A program made the position numbers and the translations under genes. A DNA stretch of 64,000 nucleotides from Methylobacterium sp. E-066. GTDB lineage: Bacteria > Pseudomonadota > Alphaproteobacteria > Rhizobiales > Beijerinckiaceae. The stretch is from contig NZ_JAKSYO010000215.1 of assembly GCF_022829635.1 (NCBI RefSeq), positions 1 to 64,000 of the forward strand, given 5' to 3'. Of this stretch, positions 14,879 through 24,629 are shown in pieces. Each line of letters starts with the position of its first letter. Positions within the stretch are counted from its first letter, which is position 1. The notes below the pieces were generated by a model, which had not been told where the DNA came from, did no database searches, and worked only from the letters and a program-made list of their open reading frames with translations.

Positions 14879-16336
14879 ATGATGCGGAAAGCCTCGGGTC
14901 GCGCGCCACACCGCCGTCGATTTCTGCAGGGAGCGGGCGGCCTCTTGGTCGCCTCAACCCTCCCTGCTCAAGCCGCTTCCGCCGACAGCGACGTCACCGG
15001 ACGGCTGGCCCGCTACATGGTTGAGGCTCGCGACAAGCCACTGCCTCCCGAGGTTCTGCTGGCCTGCAAGCATCGCATCCTCGACACCTTCGGCGCTATG
15101 ATCTCCGGCGCCCGGATGCGGCCGGGCGAGATGGCGACGTCTTATGTCCGCAGCCTCGGAGGCGTCGTTCAGTCCTCGGTTGTCGCCTCTGACCTACGCA
15201 CGACTGCGATCAACGCGGCGCTCGCCAACGCCATGTGCGCCCACGCTGACGAGACGGACGACTTCGAGCCGGTCACCAAGGCGCATCCCGGCTCCGCGAC
15301 CGTGCCTGCAGCCTTCGCCATGGCGGAGAAGGAAGGCCGATCTGGCGCCGAGATGATCCGCGCCGTCGCCCTCGGCTACGACCTCTGCTGCCGGCTACTC
15401 CTCGCGCTCGGGCCAGACCTCGTGCGCGGCACACACCGCAGCGCAGAAGGTACGAGCTCTACCTTCGGGGCGCTCGGCGCTGCCGCCGCCCTCGCACAAC
15501 TCGACGAACGCGGTATGCGCTTCGCGCTTTCCTACGCGGCGCAGCAGGTCTCCGGTCTGTGGAGCTGGGTGAAGGACGAAGACCATATCGAGAAGGCGTT
15601 CGATTTTGCCGGCATGGGCGCGCGCAACGGCGTCACCGCAGTGGCCATGGTGCAGGCGGGACTGACCGGGGTCTTCGATGTTCTCGACGGCACGCACAAC
15701 CTGTTCATCGCCCTCTCGACCGATCCGAAGCCCGAGGCGATGCTGGAGAACCTTGGCAGCCGCTTCTACGTGACCGAGACGGCAATCAAGACCTTCTCGG
15801 TAGGCTATCCGATCCAGTCGCCGCTGGACGCAGTCCTGGCCCTGCGCGAGCGGTTGAGCGTGCGAGCCGAAGACGTGCGACGGGTGGTGGTCCGATTGCC
15901 GACCGATGCCGTCGGCATCGTCGGCCAGAGCGCCATGCCTGACGTGAACTGTCAGCACTTGGTGGCCCTGGCTCTCGTAAGAGGGGCCGTTTCCTTTGCT
16001 GACAGCCACGATACGAAGCTGATGCAGGACGCTGAGATTCAGGCACTGCGCGCGAGGGTTGAGATCGTGGGTGACCCCGCACTCATGACGCGGGAGGCCC
16101 CGCGTAGTGCTCGGGTCGAGCTCACGCTCGTAGATGGTCGAATGTTCGACCATTTCACAAAATTTCCACCGGGGACCAAAGAGAATCCTCTGAGCACGGA
16201 GCGCGTGAACGCGAAAATTCGCGACCTAATCGCGCCGGTCCTTGGCGCATCCCGGGCGGATGCCTTGATCGCCCGTATAAATGCCCTTGAAGACCTGGAT
16301 GATATCCGGACCTTGCGGCCGCTGATCAGCGCCTGA
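14879..16336 (+). CDS. Tat-exported MmgE/PrpD family protein
   Basis: 485 residues. The N-terminus PHRRRFLQGAGGLLVASTLPAQA is a twin-arginine leader (RRxFL), so the enzyme should be exported folded to the periplasm. The MmgE/PrpD fold follows: HRILDTFGAMISG near residue 64, the acidic motif HADETDDF near residue 121, and SYAAQQVSGLWSWVKDEDHIEKAFDFAGMGARNG near 220-250. Known family members include 2-methylcitrate dehydratase, cis-aconitate decarboxylase and iminodisuccinate epimerase, so a hydro-lyase, decarboxylase or epimerase acting on a tri/dicarboxylate is likely; the substrate is unknown. It is closest in the window to the protein at 33225-34682. Confidence 0.85.
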   Translation: MMRKASGRAPHRRRFLQGAGGLLVASTLPAQAASADSDVTGRLARYMVEARDKPLPPEVLLACKHRILDTFGAMISGARMRPGEMATSYVRSLGGVVQSSVVASDLRTTAINAALANAMCAHADETDDFEPVTKAHPGSATVPAAFAMAEKEGRSGAEMIRAVALGYDLCCRLLLALGPDLVRGTHRSAEGTSSTFGALGAAAALAQLDERGMRFALSYAAQQVSGLWSWVKDEDHIEKAFDFAGMGARNGVTAVAMVQAGLTGVFDVLDGTHNLFIALSTDPKPEAMLENLGSRFYVTETAIKTFSVGYPIQSPLDAVLALRERLSVRAEDVRRVVVRLPTDAVGIVGQSAMPDVNCQHLVALALVRGAVSFADSHDTKLMQDAEIQALRARVEIVGDPALMTREAPRSARVELTLVDGRMFDHFTKFPPGTKENPLSTERVNAKIRDLIAPVLGASRADALIARINALEDLDDIRTLRPLISA

Positions 16337-16468
16337 TCATTCCGATGTCCTCAATTAATCGGCTGAAAGCGGAGTAGCTTACAGCCATTCGATTCGCGAA
16401 CGACCTTGCCGTTTTGACTATTTCACCGCCTGCCGAGTAAGTAGACGTTGGATCGGTGCCGCGAGTAA

Positions 16469-17217
16469 TTACCTACCGCCGTGCAGAGTTCGGCTGAAGA
16501 GCGCGAGCATTTCGCCCCAGCCACGCTCTGCGGCGGCGTGGTCGTAGACTGGAAAGTCTGGCATCATCCAACCGTGCGCGGCCGGATAAGTTTGTGTCGT
16601 ATAGCGTACGCCGGCCTCCGTCAGAGACCTCTGCAACCGCTCGGCCATCGCAGGCGGGTAGCTGCCGTCGTTCTCCGCCACGCCAATGTAGACCTCCGCC
16701 TTCAGCTTTGGCGCGAACAGGTGGGGGCTCGTGGGCGCATCGTTCACGAGATTGCCCCCGTGAAAGCTTGCGGCTGCCGCGAACCGCTCGGGGTAGGTTC
16801 CCGCTGTGCTGTGGCCAGGGCCATGCCGCCGCCCATGCAGAAGCCCACCACCCCAACCTTGCGACCTCCGACGTCGTCACGCGTGTCGAGGTAAGCGAGT
16901 ATGGCCTCTGCATCTTCAGCGGCCTTCAGGGGACTGGTTGTAGCCATCAGCGGTCCAAGGACTGCGCGAAAGTCACCCGCGAACACCTCCTTGGGCACGA
17001 ATGGCCCGTAGGGTCCGTAACGGTAGAAGAGATCCGGCAGCAGGACGATGTAGCCAGCCTCAGCGAGTTGCTGCGCCATATCGAGCATCGCCGGCCGGAT
17101 ACCACCGGCGTCCATGTAGAAAAGCACCGCGGGCCATGGTCCGCCCCTGAACGGGATCACGACGTGCGAGGGGCAATCGCCATCGAGCGTCCGGATCGTA
17201 ACTCGCTCGCTCGGCAT
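16469..17217 (-). pseudogene. Dienelactone hydrolase family gene, frameshifted
   Basis: The first frame (17217-16744) runs MPSERVTIRTLDGDCPSHVVIPF to the nucleophile motif GFCMGGGMALATA, then turns into QREPTPSGSRQ and stops. The next frame carries on with AGTYPERFAAAASFHGGNLVNDAPTSP, then the catalytic Asp (AENDGSYPP) and His (AAHGW) and ends at 16469. A 2-bp gain or 1-bp loss near 16801-16812 explains the break. Joined, the protein would be a normal ~250-aa dienelactone hydrolase with Cys-Asp-His triad, acting on lactones or esters. A sequencing error is possible; as read, neither half is complete. Confidence 0.75.
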
Positions 17218-17452
17218 GGGATGCTCCTCGACCGGACATTCGCAGTGTCCGCTTCAAACCACGTACGCCCGTCAGCGGACCGACCGCGAATCGACCGATC
17301 CAGTTGCCCTTTTATGATATGCAATCGATGGTTGAATTAATAGACCGCATTTAAACAAAATATACCATAAGAGATGATACGCTTGAGATTAACAGTCTAA
17401 AAACACGTATATGCCAAGCATAGTATCTTCATAACCTGCTTGGTTAAATCCC

Positions 17453-19840
17453 ATGCTGAAGGTCATCGGCTGCTTCTCCGACTCACATGATTTTTGGCTC
17501 GTCGGTCTAGCGGCTGTCATGTGTGCGCTCGCTGCGATCACATGCGTCGAGCTGCTGCGCCACGCTGGCAAAGCAAGCCAGCGGATGCGCGCGATCTGGC
17601 TCGCCGTCGCGGCCGTGGCCGGCGGGTCCGGCATCTGGGCCACTCATTTCATCGCCATGCTCGCGTTCGAGCCAGGCCTGCCGAGCGCCTATCACGTCGG
17701 TCTCACAAGCCTCTCGCTCGTCTACGCCATCGCCCTGACCGGACTTGGCCTGACCATCGCGCTCGCACGTGCCATACCGTTCGCAGCCACGCTCGGCGGC
17801 GCGATCCTGGGGCTCGGCATCGCGGCCATGCACTACACCGGGATGGCCGCGTTCGAGATAGCCGGTCACATCGTATGGGATCCTGCCCTTGTGGCGGCTT
17901 CATTGATCCTCGGCGGGGTGCTCGGCGGCGTTGCCCTCTCGGTCGCGCTCGTAGGCGAGAGCCTGCTCGGGCGCATGACCGGCGCGCTGTTGCTCCTGCT
18001 CGCGATCTGCAGCCACCACTTCATCGCCATGGGCGCGGTCACGATCGTTCCTGATCCGAGCTTCCTGATCTCGGAGAGTGCTATCCCGGCCCGCTGGCTC
18101 GCGGTCGGCATCGCCCTCGCGAGCCTTGCCATCCTGTTCCTCGCAAGTGCTGCGCTGGCCCTCGACATCCGCGACCGGCGCCACGTCGCGCTGGAGCGGG
18201 ATCGCCTACACAGCCTCGCCAACGCGGCCGTCGAGGGGCTGGTCGTGTGCCGGGGTGACCTCATCGTCAGCGCCAACGACAGCTTCGGCAAACTCGTTGG
18301 CCTCGCCGCGACGAATCTCTCCGGGGCTGCGCTGTCGCGGTTCCTGCCTGAAGCTGCAACCCACCTCGCGCTGACTGAACAGGCGGATCAGCTGATCGAT
18401 GCGGAGCTGAAGGTCGCGGAGGACGGCACGATCCCGGTCGAGTTGATCATGCGTCCGGTCACCTACGGAAACCAGCCGCACTACGCCGTCGCCGTGCGAG
18501 ACCTGCGCGCTCGGCGACGGGCCGAGGGACAGATCGAGTTCCTCGCCCATCACGATGCGCTCACCGGGCTCGCCAATCGAGCGAGCTTCAATCAACGCCT
18601 CGACCAAGAACTGAAGGTAGCTGAGGCGACCGGCCGGAAGCTCGCGGTGCTCTGCCTCGACCTCGATCGGTTCAAGGAGGTCAACGATCTTTTCGGTCAC
18701 GCGGCCGGTGACACCATGCTGGCCACCGTTGCCCGCTCCGTCACGGCACTTCTCGACGAGACGCAGTTGATGGCGCGTCTCGGGGGCGACGAGTTCGCGA
18801 TCCTGATGCCCTGCGAGCAAGCGGTCGCAGCAGGACGCCTGGCCGAGCAGGTCTTGGAAGCTCTGCGCAGCAGCAGCGCCGACGCCACCGGTCCGATGAT
18901 CGCCACCAGCATCGGAATCGCTCTCTACCCGGACGACGCGGATGAGCGCGCGCTGCTCCTGAGCTACGCCGACACTGCGCTCTACAAAGCCAAGGCCGAG
19001 GGTCGTGGTACTTATCGCTTCTTCGAAGCCAAGCTGGGCGTACAGGTCCGTGAGCGGCGCCTCCTCGAACATGACATGCGCCACGCCGTGGCCCGCGGCG
19101 AGATGCACCTGGTCTATCAGCCGCAGACCGACGTGCAGGCGGGTACCGTACTCGGCTTCGAAGTGCTGTTGCGTTGGCAACATCCCCAGCGCGGTGCAGT
19201 CTCGCCCGGCCTGTTCATCCCGATCGCGGAGGAGAGCAGCGCGATCCTGCAGATCGGCGAGTGGGTGCTTCGGGAAGCTTGTCGTGAGGCGACCAGCTGG
19301 CCGAACCCACTCACGATCGCCGTCAACGTTTCGGGCGTGCAGCTACACGCGCCGCACTTCGCCCAGCTCGTTCACGAAGTCCTGTTTCAGACCGGGCTCA
19401 AACCCAATCGACTGGAGATCGAGATCACCGAGACGGCACTCATCCGTGATCCTGGTCGGGCTCAGTCCACCCTGCGCCAGCTGAAGGCTCTGGGGGTCCG
19501 CATCGCGATGGACGACTTCGGAACCGGGTACTCGTCCCTGTCGAACCTGCGGGCCTACCCGTTCGACAAGATCAAGATCGACGGCTCGTTCATCCGCTCG
19601 GTCGATGGTAACGAGCAGACCGCCGCGATCGTACGGTCGGTGCTCGGGCTTGGACGCGGCCTCGGACTTCCGGTGTTGGCCGAAGGCGTCGAGACGCAGG
19701 CGGAGTTGAGCTTCCTGTCCGCCGAGAACTGCCACGCCGCGCAGGGCTACCTGATGGGCCGTCCAGCCTCGATTGAGGCCTTCACCGAGCACACGCATGG
19801 TGCCCGATCTGAAAGCGGCCATCACGCCTTGGTAGCCTAG
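17453..19840 (+). CDS. MHYT-PAS-GGDEF-EAL c-di-GMP signalling protein
   Basis: 795 residues. The N-terminal ~225 residues are an MHYT sensor with seven membrane helices and the signature His-rich motifs (ATHFIAMLAF, MHYTGMAAF, SHHFIAMGAV), thought to bind copper and sense O2, CO or NO. A PAS-like segment follows (about 250-350). The GGDEF domain retains RLGGDEFAIL near residue 441, so cyclase activity is possible. The EAL domain has EVL instead of EAL near residue 569 but keeps the DDFGTGYSSL and EGVET loops, so phosphodiesterase activity is likely. It is an inner-membrane regulator of c-di-GMP. Confidence 0.95.
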   Translation: MLKVIGCFSDSHDFWLVGLAAVMCALAAITCVELLRHAGKASQRMRAIWLAVAAVAGGSGIWATHFIAMLAFEPGLPSAYHVGLTSLSLVYAIALTGLGLTIALARAIPFAATLGGAILGLGIAAMHYTGMAAFEIAGHIVWDPALVAASLILGGVLGGVALSVALVGESLLGRMTGALLLLLAICSHHFIAMGAVTIVPDPSFLISESAIPARWLAVGIALASLAILFLASAALALDIRDRRHVALERDRLHSLANAAVEGLVVCRGDLIVSANDSFGKLVGLAATNLSGAALSRFLPEAATHLALTEQADQLIDAELKVAEDGTIPVELIMRPVTYGNQPHYAVAVRDLRARRRAEGQIEFLAHHDALTGLANRASFNQRLDQELKVAEATGRKLAVLCLDLDRFKEVNDLFGHAAGDTMLATVARSVTALLDETQLMARLGGDEFAILMPCEQAVAAGRLAEQVLEALRSSSADATGPMIATSIGIALYPDDADERALLLSYADTALYKAKAEGRGTYRFFEAKLGVQVRERRLLEHDMRHAVARGEMHLVYQPQTDVQAGTVLGFEVLLRWQHPQRGAVSPGLFIPIAEESSAILQIGEWVLREACREATSWPNPLTIAVNVSGVQLHAPHFAQLVHEVLFQTGLKPNRLEIEITETALIRDPGRAQSTLRQLKALGVRIAMDDFGTGYSSLSNLRAYPFDKIKIDGSFIRSVDGNEQTAAIVRSVLGLGRGLGLPVLAEGVETQAELSFLSAENCHAAQGYLMGRPASIEAFTEHTHGARSESGHHALVA

Positions 19841-19924
19841 CGAAGTGTCAAAATGCGTCGCGGTGGGGAGCGGCACGAGGCCGTCGGCTCGAATTGTGTG
19901 AGCTAAAGCTCGGAAAGTCGACGT

Positions 19925-20194
19925 ATGGTGAGCCATCTCGTGCTGATCACGGATGCCCCGCGCCGTGGCGAGGGCCTCGTAGACGATCTTGGTGCGGTCC
20001 AAGCCCGCCTTATGCACGACCTCGACGAGGAGATGGCTTCGATCTGGAATACCTATGCAGCGCTGATCGACCGGCAGCCCTGCCATCCACTCATTCCCGC
20101 GAAAGCATTGACGCTCTTTAAGGAAATGGCAGATCCACTCGCCAACGTGCTCGTGGGTGCCTTTTGCCCTGTCACGGCGGCGATTGACCCATGA
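19925..20194 (+). CDS. Small hypothetical protein coupled to the PilZ gene
   Basis: 89 residues (MVSHLVLITDAPRRGEGLVDDLGAVQARLMHDLDEEMASIW...). A GGAAAG site precedes the ATG, and the stop overlaps the PilZ start as ATGA (20191-20194), supporting a two-gene unit. The N-terminus has a strand followed by helices and resembles a small signalling domain, but no family is recognised. Co-location with MHYT-GGDEF-EAL and PilZ genes suggests a c-di-GMP context by inference. Confidence 0.55.
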   Translation: MVSHLVLITDAPRRGEGLVDDLGAVQARLMHDLDEEMASIWNTYAALIDRQPCHPLIPAKALTLFKEMADPLANVLVGAFCPVTAAIDP

Positions 20195-20792
20195 GTGAAC
20201 ATCGCGCCGCCGCTCGCCACCCCGTCGTGGTCCCGGCACTGTGCCTTCGCGGCGACGGATCCGAATTCCACGCGGTCACTGTGGACATCTCGTCTGAAGG
20301 GTTGAGACTGCGATCGGCAACGCTGCCGGCGGTCGACGAGCGCTTAGTCTGCAACATCCGCGACATCGGATCCGCTCAGGTTCGTGTCGTGTGGGCTGGG
20401 ACCCGCGACTTCGCCGTGCGCGTCATCGGGCACGACCCCTTCTCCCGGCGACGTGGCACGGCGCTTCATCGAGCTGGCGCGCCGGCAAGCGAAGTTGTCC
20501 GAGGTCGTGCGGGTCCACCGACGGATCGTTCCAGAGCGCACGGCTGTAGAGGTCGAACTGGCGGATGGTCGGCGCGTGCCGGCGCAGATTCTGAACCTGT
20601 CAGCCTCGGGCGTGGCGCTGTCATTGGACACTGTTCCAGCGCTGGGGGAAAGTAATCCAAAGTCGGCGGCGACAGGCGACAGTCATGCGACGCATTGACC
20701 AAGGCGTCGGCGCAGCCTTTCTCGAACCGCTCCCGACGCGGCGGTCGGCGAGCACACTATTCTTTGAGTCGCGATGTGCAGCCGTTCGGTAG
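20191..20792 (+). pseudogene. Tandem PilZ-domain protein, broken by two frameshifts
   Basis: The first frame reads RAAARHPVVVPALCLRGDGSEFHAVTVDISSEGLRLRSATLP...RVVWAGTRDFAVRVIGHDPF, a PilZ domain. Near 20440 the sense shifts to a second frame: GDVARRFIELARRQAKLSEVVRVHRRIVPERTAVEVELADGRRVPAQILNLSASGVALSLDTVPALGE, a second PilZ domain. Near 20645 it shifts again to GKVIQSRRRQATVMRRIDQGVGAAFLEPLP and a TAG at 20790-20792, the native-looking PilZ ending. The intact form would be a ~200-aa c-di-GMP effector. Two independent breaks favour real decay over a sequencing error. Confidence 0.75.
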
Positions 20793-21209
20793 GAAACAGC
20801 GACCGTGATCTATCCTATTGATGATAAGAATTCCGTCCGAGCTTTGCCGGTTCCGTAAGCCACTCTTACAAAGCGGTCGATCCCAATCGGTGACGTCCGC
20901 TTACGGGATGCTGTCAAAGCCAGCTGAATGTCCGGAATGGGCGCAAAGCTGAAGGTCCGCTTATCGGAAATGAACTCTTCAACATCGTGACCTGCGTCGA
21001 TCAGATTGTTCCAAAGGTGCGACAGCGGCCATAGTCGGATCGGCAGAACATTGACGAGGGCCCGTCTTCGCCCAGCGACGCTTTCGAGAGATTGTATGGC
21101 CTGCTGGAGGCCCAGAGGTTTCCGTTTTTCGACTCCGCCCTCGAGCCTGGCTGATTGATAGAAGTGTCCTATTGCAAAAACGACCCGTTCCGGTCCGCTG
21201 AAGTCGCGG
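20793..21209. other. Intergenic stretch without recognised gene
   Basis: One short plus-strand frame (LYGLLEAQRFPFFDSALEPG, ending about 21152) looks protein-like but has no visible start or family. Nothing else is supported. It is the downstream side of the minus-strand TRAP gene. Confidence 0.4.
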
Positions 21210-23102
21210 TCATAGGAACCCGATCGAGAACCAGGGGACCAGGATGATGACGACGAGGCCGATGAGCAGGGCCAGGATGTAGCCGACGATCGGGCGCATG
21301 CCCGCGTCCGGGTGGATCCGGCTGATCGCGCAGGCGGCGTAGTAGCCGACTCCGAAGGGCGGGGCGAACAGCCCGATGCCCATCGCGAGGATCACCACCA
21401 TCGCGTAGTGGACCTCGTGCACGCCGACCTGCCGGGCGATCGGGAACAGCAGCGGGCCGAACAGCACGATCGCCGGGATGCCCTCCAGCACCGAGCCGAG
21501 GACGATGAACGCGCCGGCTGACACGAACAGGAAGACGACGGGGCCGCCGGGAAGGCTCTTCATCGCGACCGCGAGCGTCTGCGAGAAGCCCGACTGGGTC
21601 AGAGCCCAGGCCATGCCGGTGGCCGCGCCGATGATCAGCAGGATCGCCCCCGACAGGGTCGCGGTCATCACCAGCATCGGGTAGAGCCGCCGCCAGTCGA
21701 ACTGGCGGTAGATCAGCAGCCCCGCCAGCACCGCGTAGACGATGCCGATGGTCGAGACTTCCGTCGCGGTGGCGATGCCCTCGACCACCGCGAAACGGAT
21801 CACGAAGGGCAGGGCCAGGGCCGGCACCGCCACCAGCAGCGCCCGGCCGATCACTTGGCCCGACGGCCGGGCGACGTGGCTCAGATCCTCCCGGCGGTAG
21901 CGCCACCAGACCAGGGCGCAGAGCGTCACGGCCAGGACGAGGCCCGGCAGCAGGCCGCCGGTGAACAGCGCCGTGATCGACACGCCGGTGACCGAGCCGA
22001 TGGTGATCAGCACGATCGAGGGCGGGATCGTCTCGGTCTGGGCGCCGGTGGTAGCCAAAAGCGCCACGAGGTCGCCCTCCTTGGCGCCCCGCGCCTTCAT
22101 CTCGGGAAACAGCACCGGCGCGACCGCGGCCATGTCGGCGGCCTTCGAGCCGGAGATGCCCGAGACAAGGTACATCGCCCCGACCAGCACGTAGTGCAGG
22201 CCGCCGCGGACGTGGCCGAGCAGGGAGGCCAGGAACCCGACCATCGCCCGGGCCATGCCGGTCATCTCGATCAGCAGGCCGAGGAACACGAACAGCGGCA
22301 CGGCGAGCAAGATGAGATGGCTCATGCCCTCGTCCATGCGCCCGACCACCACCATCGACGGGGCGTTGGTGGTGAGGGTGATGTAGGCGTAGGTCGACAG
22401 CCCGAACGCGAAGGCGATCGGCACGCCGGAGAAGACCAGGGCGCCGACGCCGAGGACGAAGAACAGCAGCAGGTTGAGGTTGCCGAGCCCCGCGAGCCAG
22501 GGCTGGAGCGCGATCAGCCCGGCGGCGATGGCGCCGCCCAGGGCCAGCGCCCCGACGGTGAGCCGCCAGTCGGCGGTCTCCAGGAGGCGGATCACCGCGA
22601 CCAGGAGCATCAGGCCGAAGCCGATCGGCAGGGCGGCGGCGCGCCAGGCGTTGTTGAGTTCCAGCGCGGGGGTCTGGACGAAGGTCTCCTCGCTGGCGAA
22701 CTCGAAGGCCGGCTCCAGCACCAGCGCCACGAAGATCAGGCCGGCCACCAGCGCGACCGTCTCCAGGAAGGCGCGCAGGCGCGGGCCGCACATCGCCACG
22801 ATGGCGGTCATGCGCATGTGCTCGGCGCGGCGGAACGCGACCACGGCGCCCAGCATGGCGAGCCACAGGAACAGGATCGCGGCCAGCTCGTCCGACCAGA
22901 CCAGCGGCTCGCGGAAGACGTAGCGGCTGACCACGCCGCCGAACAGCACGGCGATCTCTGCGAGCACCAGCAGCGCCGCCGGTATCTCCACGAGGTAGCC
23001 GAGGGCCACGTCCAGCTTGCGCAGCCAGCTCCGGGCGCGGAGCGGCGGCCCCGCCAGTTCAAGCCCCGCCGCGCTCTCGACGGCCGCTATGTCAAACTGC
23101 AT
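21210..23102 (-). CDS. TRAP transporter fused membrane protein (DctQ-DctM)
   Basis: 630 residues, a fusion of the small and large TRAP membrane subunits. The first ~190 residues form the DctQ-like four-helix part (VEIPAALLVLAEIAVLFGGVVSRYVFREPLVWSDELAAILFLW, with the usual WxxE). The remainder is DctM, with about 12 helices and motifs such as GVPIAFAFGLS, AVPLFVFLGLLIEMTGMARAM, SGISGSKAADMAAV, TTGAQTETIPPSI and FAPPFGVGYY. It would import a carboxylate using a sodium gradient together with the DctP protein encoded at 23526. A GAGGGA site precedes the start. Confidence 0.93.
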   Translation of the reverse strand: MQFDIAAVESAAGLELAGPPLRARSWLRKLDVALGYLVEIPAALLVLAEIAVLFGGVVSRYVFREPLVWSDELAAILFLWLAMLGAVVAFRRAEHMRMTAIVAMCGPRLRAFLETVALVAGLIFVALVLEPAFEFASEETFVQTPALELNNAWRAAALPIGFGLMLLVAVIRLLETADWRLTVGALALGGAIAAGLIALQPWLAGLGNLNLLLFFVLGVGALVFSGVPIAFAFGLSTYAYITLTTNAPSMVVVGRMDEGMSHLILLAVPLFVFLGLLIEMTGMARAMVGFLASLLGHVRGGLHYVLVGAMYLVSGISGSKAADMAAVAPVLFPEMKARGAKEGDLVALLATTGAQTETIPPSIVLITIGSVTGVSITALFTGGLLPGLVLAVTLCALVWWRYRREDLSHVARPSGQVIGRALLVAVPALALPFVIRFAVVEGIATATEVSTIGIVYAVLAGLLIYRQFDWRRLYPMLVMTATLSGAILLIIGAATGMAWALTQSGFSQTLAVAMKSLPGGPVVFLFVSAGAFIVLGSVLEGIPAIVLFGPLLFPIARQVGVHEVHYAMVVILAMGIGLFAPPFGVGYYAACAISRIHPDAGMRPIVGYILALLIGLVVIILVPWFSIGFL

Positions 23103-23525
23103 GGCGATCGTCCCTCAGGCGAGCTTGCCGAAGTCGTTCAACAACTGCCCGTCCGGCCCGCGGGGGAACGCAGAACTGGGATGGGCCGGCCGAGCCCTGG
23201 CAGGCTGTGGCGGCCGTACGCATGTCGCACATCATGTCACTCCCCAGATCGTCGGAGCCGAACGATCTCCCTCGTTGATCGTCGACTGATCGCGCGTCTT
23301 GCCTTCTTCCGGGCGCGCTGAGTTCGGTCTCCCGAACCGACCTTCATGTTGCTGCACCGATCCCTGGCCGTGTGGTCTTGTCCTGACTATCCGCTGATCG
23401 GGCTACACACCGATCAAGGCCAGCAAGCGGGGTCGGCGCCTGAGGCAGGCACCTGTACGCGGCCCCGTCGTGCGCGAGATGTGCACGTCACCTGTTCGCG
23501 GGCGCCTGTCCTAACGAACATTACT
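23103..23525. other. Unusual gap between dctQM and dctP
   Basis: TRAP genes are usually adjacent, but 423 bp separate these two. Immediately upstream of dctQM, a minus-strand frame ends ...GPDGQLLNDFGKLA with a stop at 23115, 12 bp before the dctQM start. It looks like the 3' end of a lost gene that was once coupled to dctQM. The rest shows no gene. Confidence 0.4.
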
Positions 23526-24542
23526 TCAGGTCAGCTTCCCGCATGCCTCCTCCAGCAACGACCAAGCGTTGTCGCCATACTTCTGCTTCCATGTCAGATA
23601 GTATGCCGTGCTTGCGAGTGCCCGCTGGAAGGCGAATTTCTCAACTTCGATGAACGCGAGGCCCTTGTTGGCCAGCTCGGTTCGCAATGAACGATCGCGC
23701 TCGGCGACATCCTTGCGCTGATCGATCACAGATCGGTCGAGTTCGGCGGTGAGGACGGATCTGATATCCTCCGGCATGCGCGCCCAGGACTTGCGGTTGG
23801 CCAAAGGCCAGTAGCCATCCCAGCTGTGACCGGTCAGCGAGCAAAATTTTTGAACCTCATAGAGTCGGGTCGTCGCGATGAGCGAGAGTGCGTTCTCCTG
23901 ACCGTCGATGACTCCGGTCTGCAACGAGGTGTAAACCTCGGCGAAGTTCATGGGCGTCGGTGACGCTCCGATTGCAGAGAAGAACGACGTGAGCATCGGT
24001 GCCGGCGGGACCCGGATCTTAAAGCCGGACAAATCCTTCGGAGCGCGGACCTCTCGCCCGGATGATGTGATCTGGCGAAAGCCGTTGTCCCAGATCCGCC
24101 CCGGCGCGACGACGCCAACCTTCTCGATTAATGCCCGGGTGTGCTGACCCAGCCCTCCGTCCATCGCTCGCCAAACGGCATCGTAATCCGGAAATGCGTA
24201 CGCTGTGTTGGCGATGCCCGCGACGGGCACGAAGGTCGCCAATATCGATGCTGAGAGAAGCAAAAACTCAATGCTTCCGTTCCGCACCTGCGACAGGACA
24301 TCGGTTTCGGTACCGAGCTGGTTGGCTGGGAACAAGCGAATGTTGAGGCGCCCGCTCGTCCGTTCACGGACGCGATCGAGTGCCGCGCGCAGATGAACGT
24401 TGTTCGGATGGCTGGGGTCCTGACCCGTCGCGAACTTGAAATCGAATTCTGGCCCTGCCTTAACGATTGACGGCATCGCCATCACCAAGCCACCGGCCAG
24501 CAGGGCACGGCGGCTTACGGCTCTTCGCGGTAGCGCTAACAT
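23526..24542 (-). CDS. TRAP transporter substrate-binding protein (DctP family)
   Basis: 338 residues with a Tat-type leader (VSRRALLAGGLVMAMPSIVKA). The mature part shows DctP features: FKFATGQDPSHPNNVHLRAALDRVRERTSGRLNIRLFPANQLGTETDVLSQVRNG near the N-terminus, the substrate-carboxylate Arg region FKIRVPPAPML, and MNFAEVYTSLQTGVIDGQENAL. It should bind a periplasmic carboxylate and deliver it to the DctQM protein. It is followed by the downstream gap and preceded, 87 bp upstream, by the enoyl-CoA hydratase-like gene on the same strand. Confidence 0.92.
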   Translation of the reverse strand: MLALPRRAVSRRALLAGGLVMAMPSIVKAGPEFDFKFATGQDPSHPNNVHLRAALDRVRERTSGRLNIRLFPANQLGTETDVLSQVRNGSIEFLLLSASILATFVPVAGIANTAYAFPDYDAVWRAMDGGLGQHTRALIEKVGVVAPGRIWDNGFRQITSSGREVRAPKDLSGFKIRVPPAPMLTSFFSAIGASPTPMNFAEVYTSLQTGVIDGQENALSLIATTRLYEVQKFCSLTGHSWDGYWPLANRKSWARMPEDIRSVLTAELDRSVIDQRKDVAERDRSLRTELANKGLAFIEVEKFAFQRALASTAYYLTWKQKYGDNAWSLLEEACGKLT

Positions 24543-24629
24543 AGATGACCTCCCTGGATTTCTGCGTATTGATCGAACCTGGCCGGTTTCTTGTGTTTTT
24601 TATCGAAGCTATGCCGCTGGTCTGCGGTT

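Noticed and set aside
21855..23321. A 488-aa plus-strand frame opposite dctQM
   Set aside because: Gln/Gly/His-rich antisense shadow of the TRAP membrane gene.
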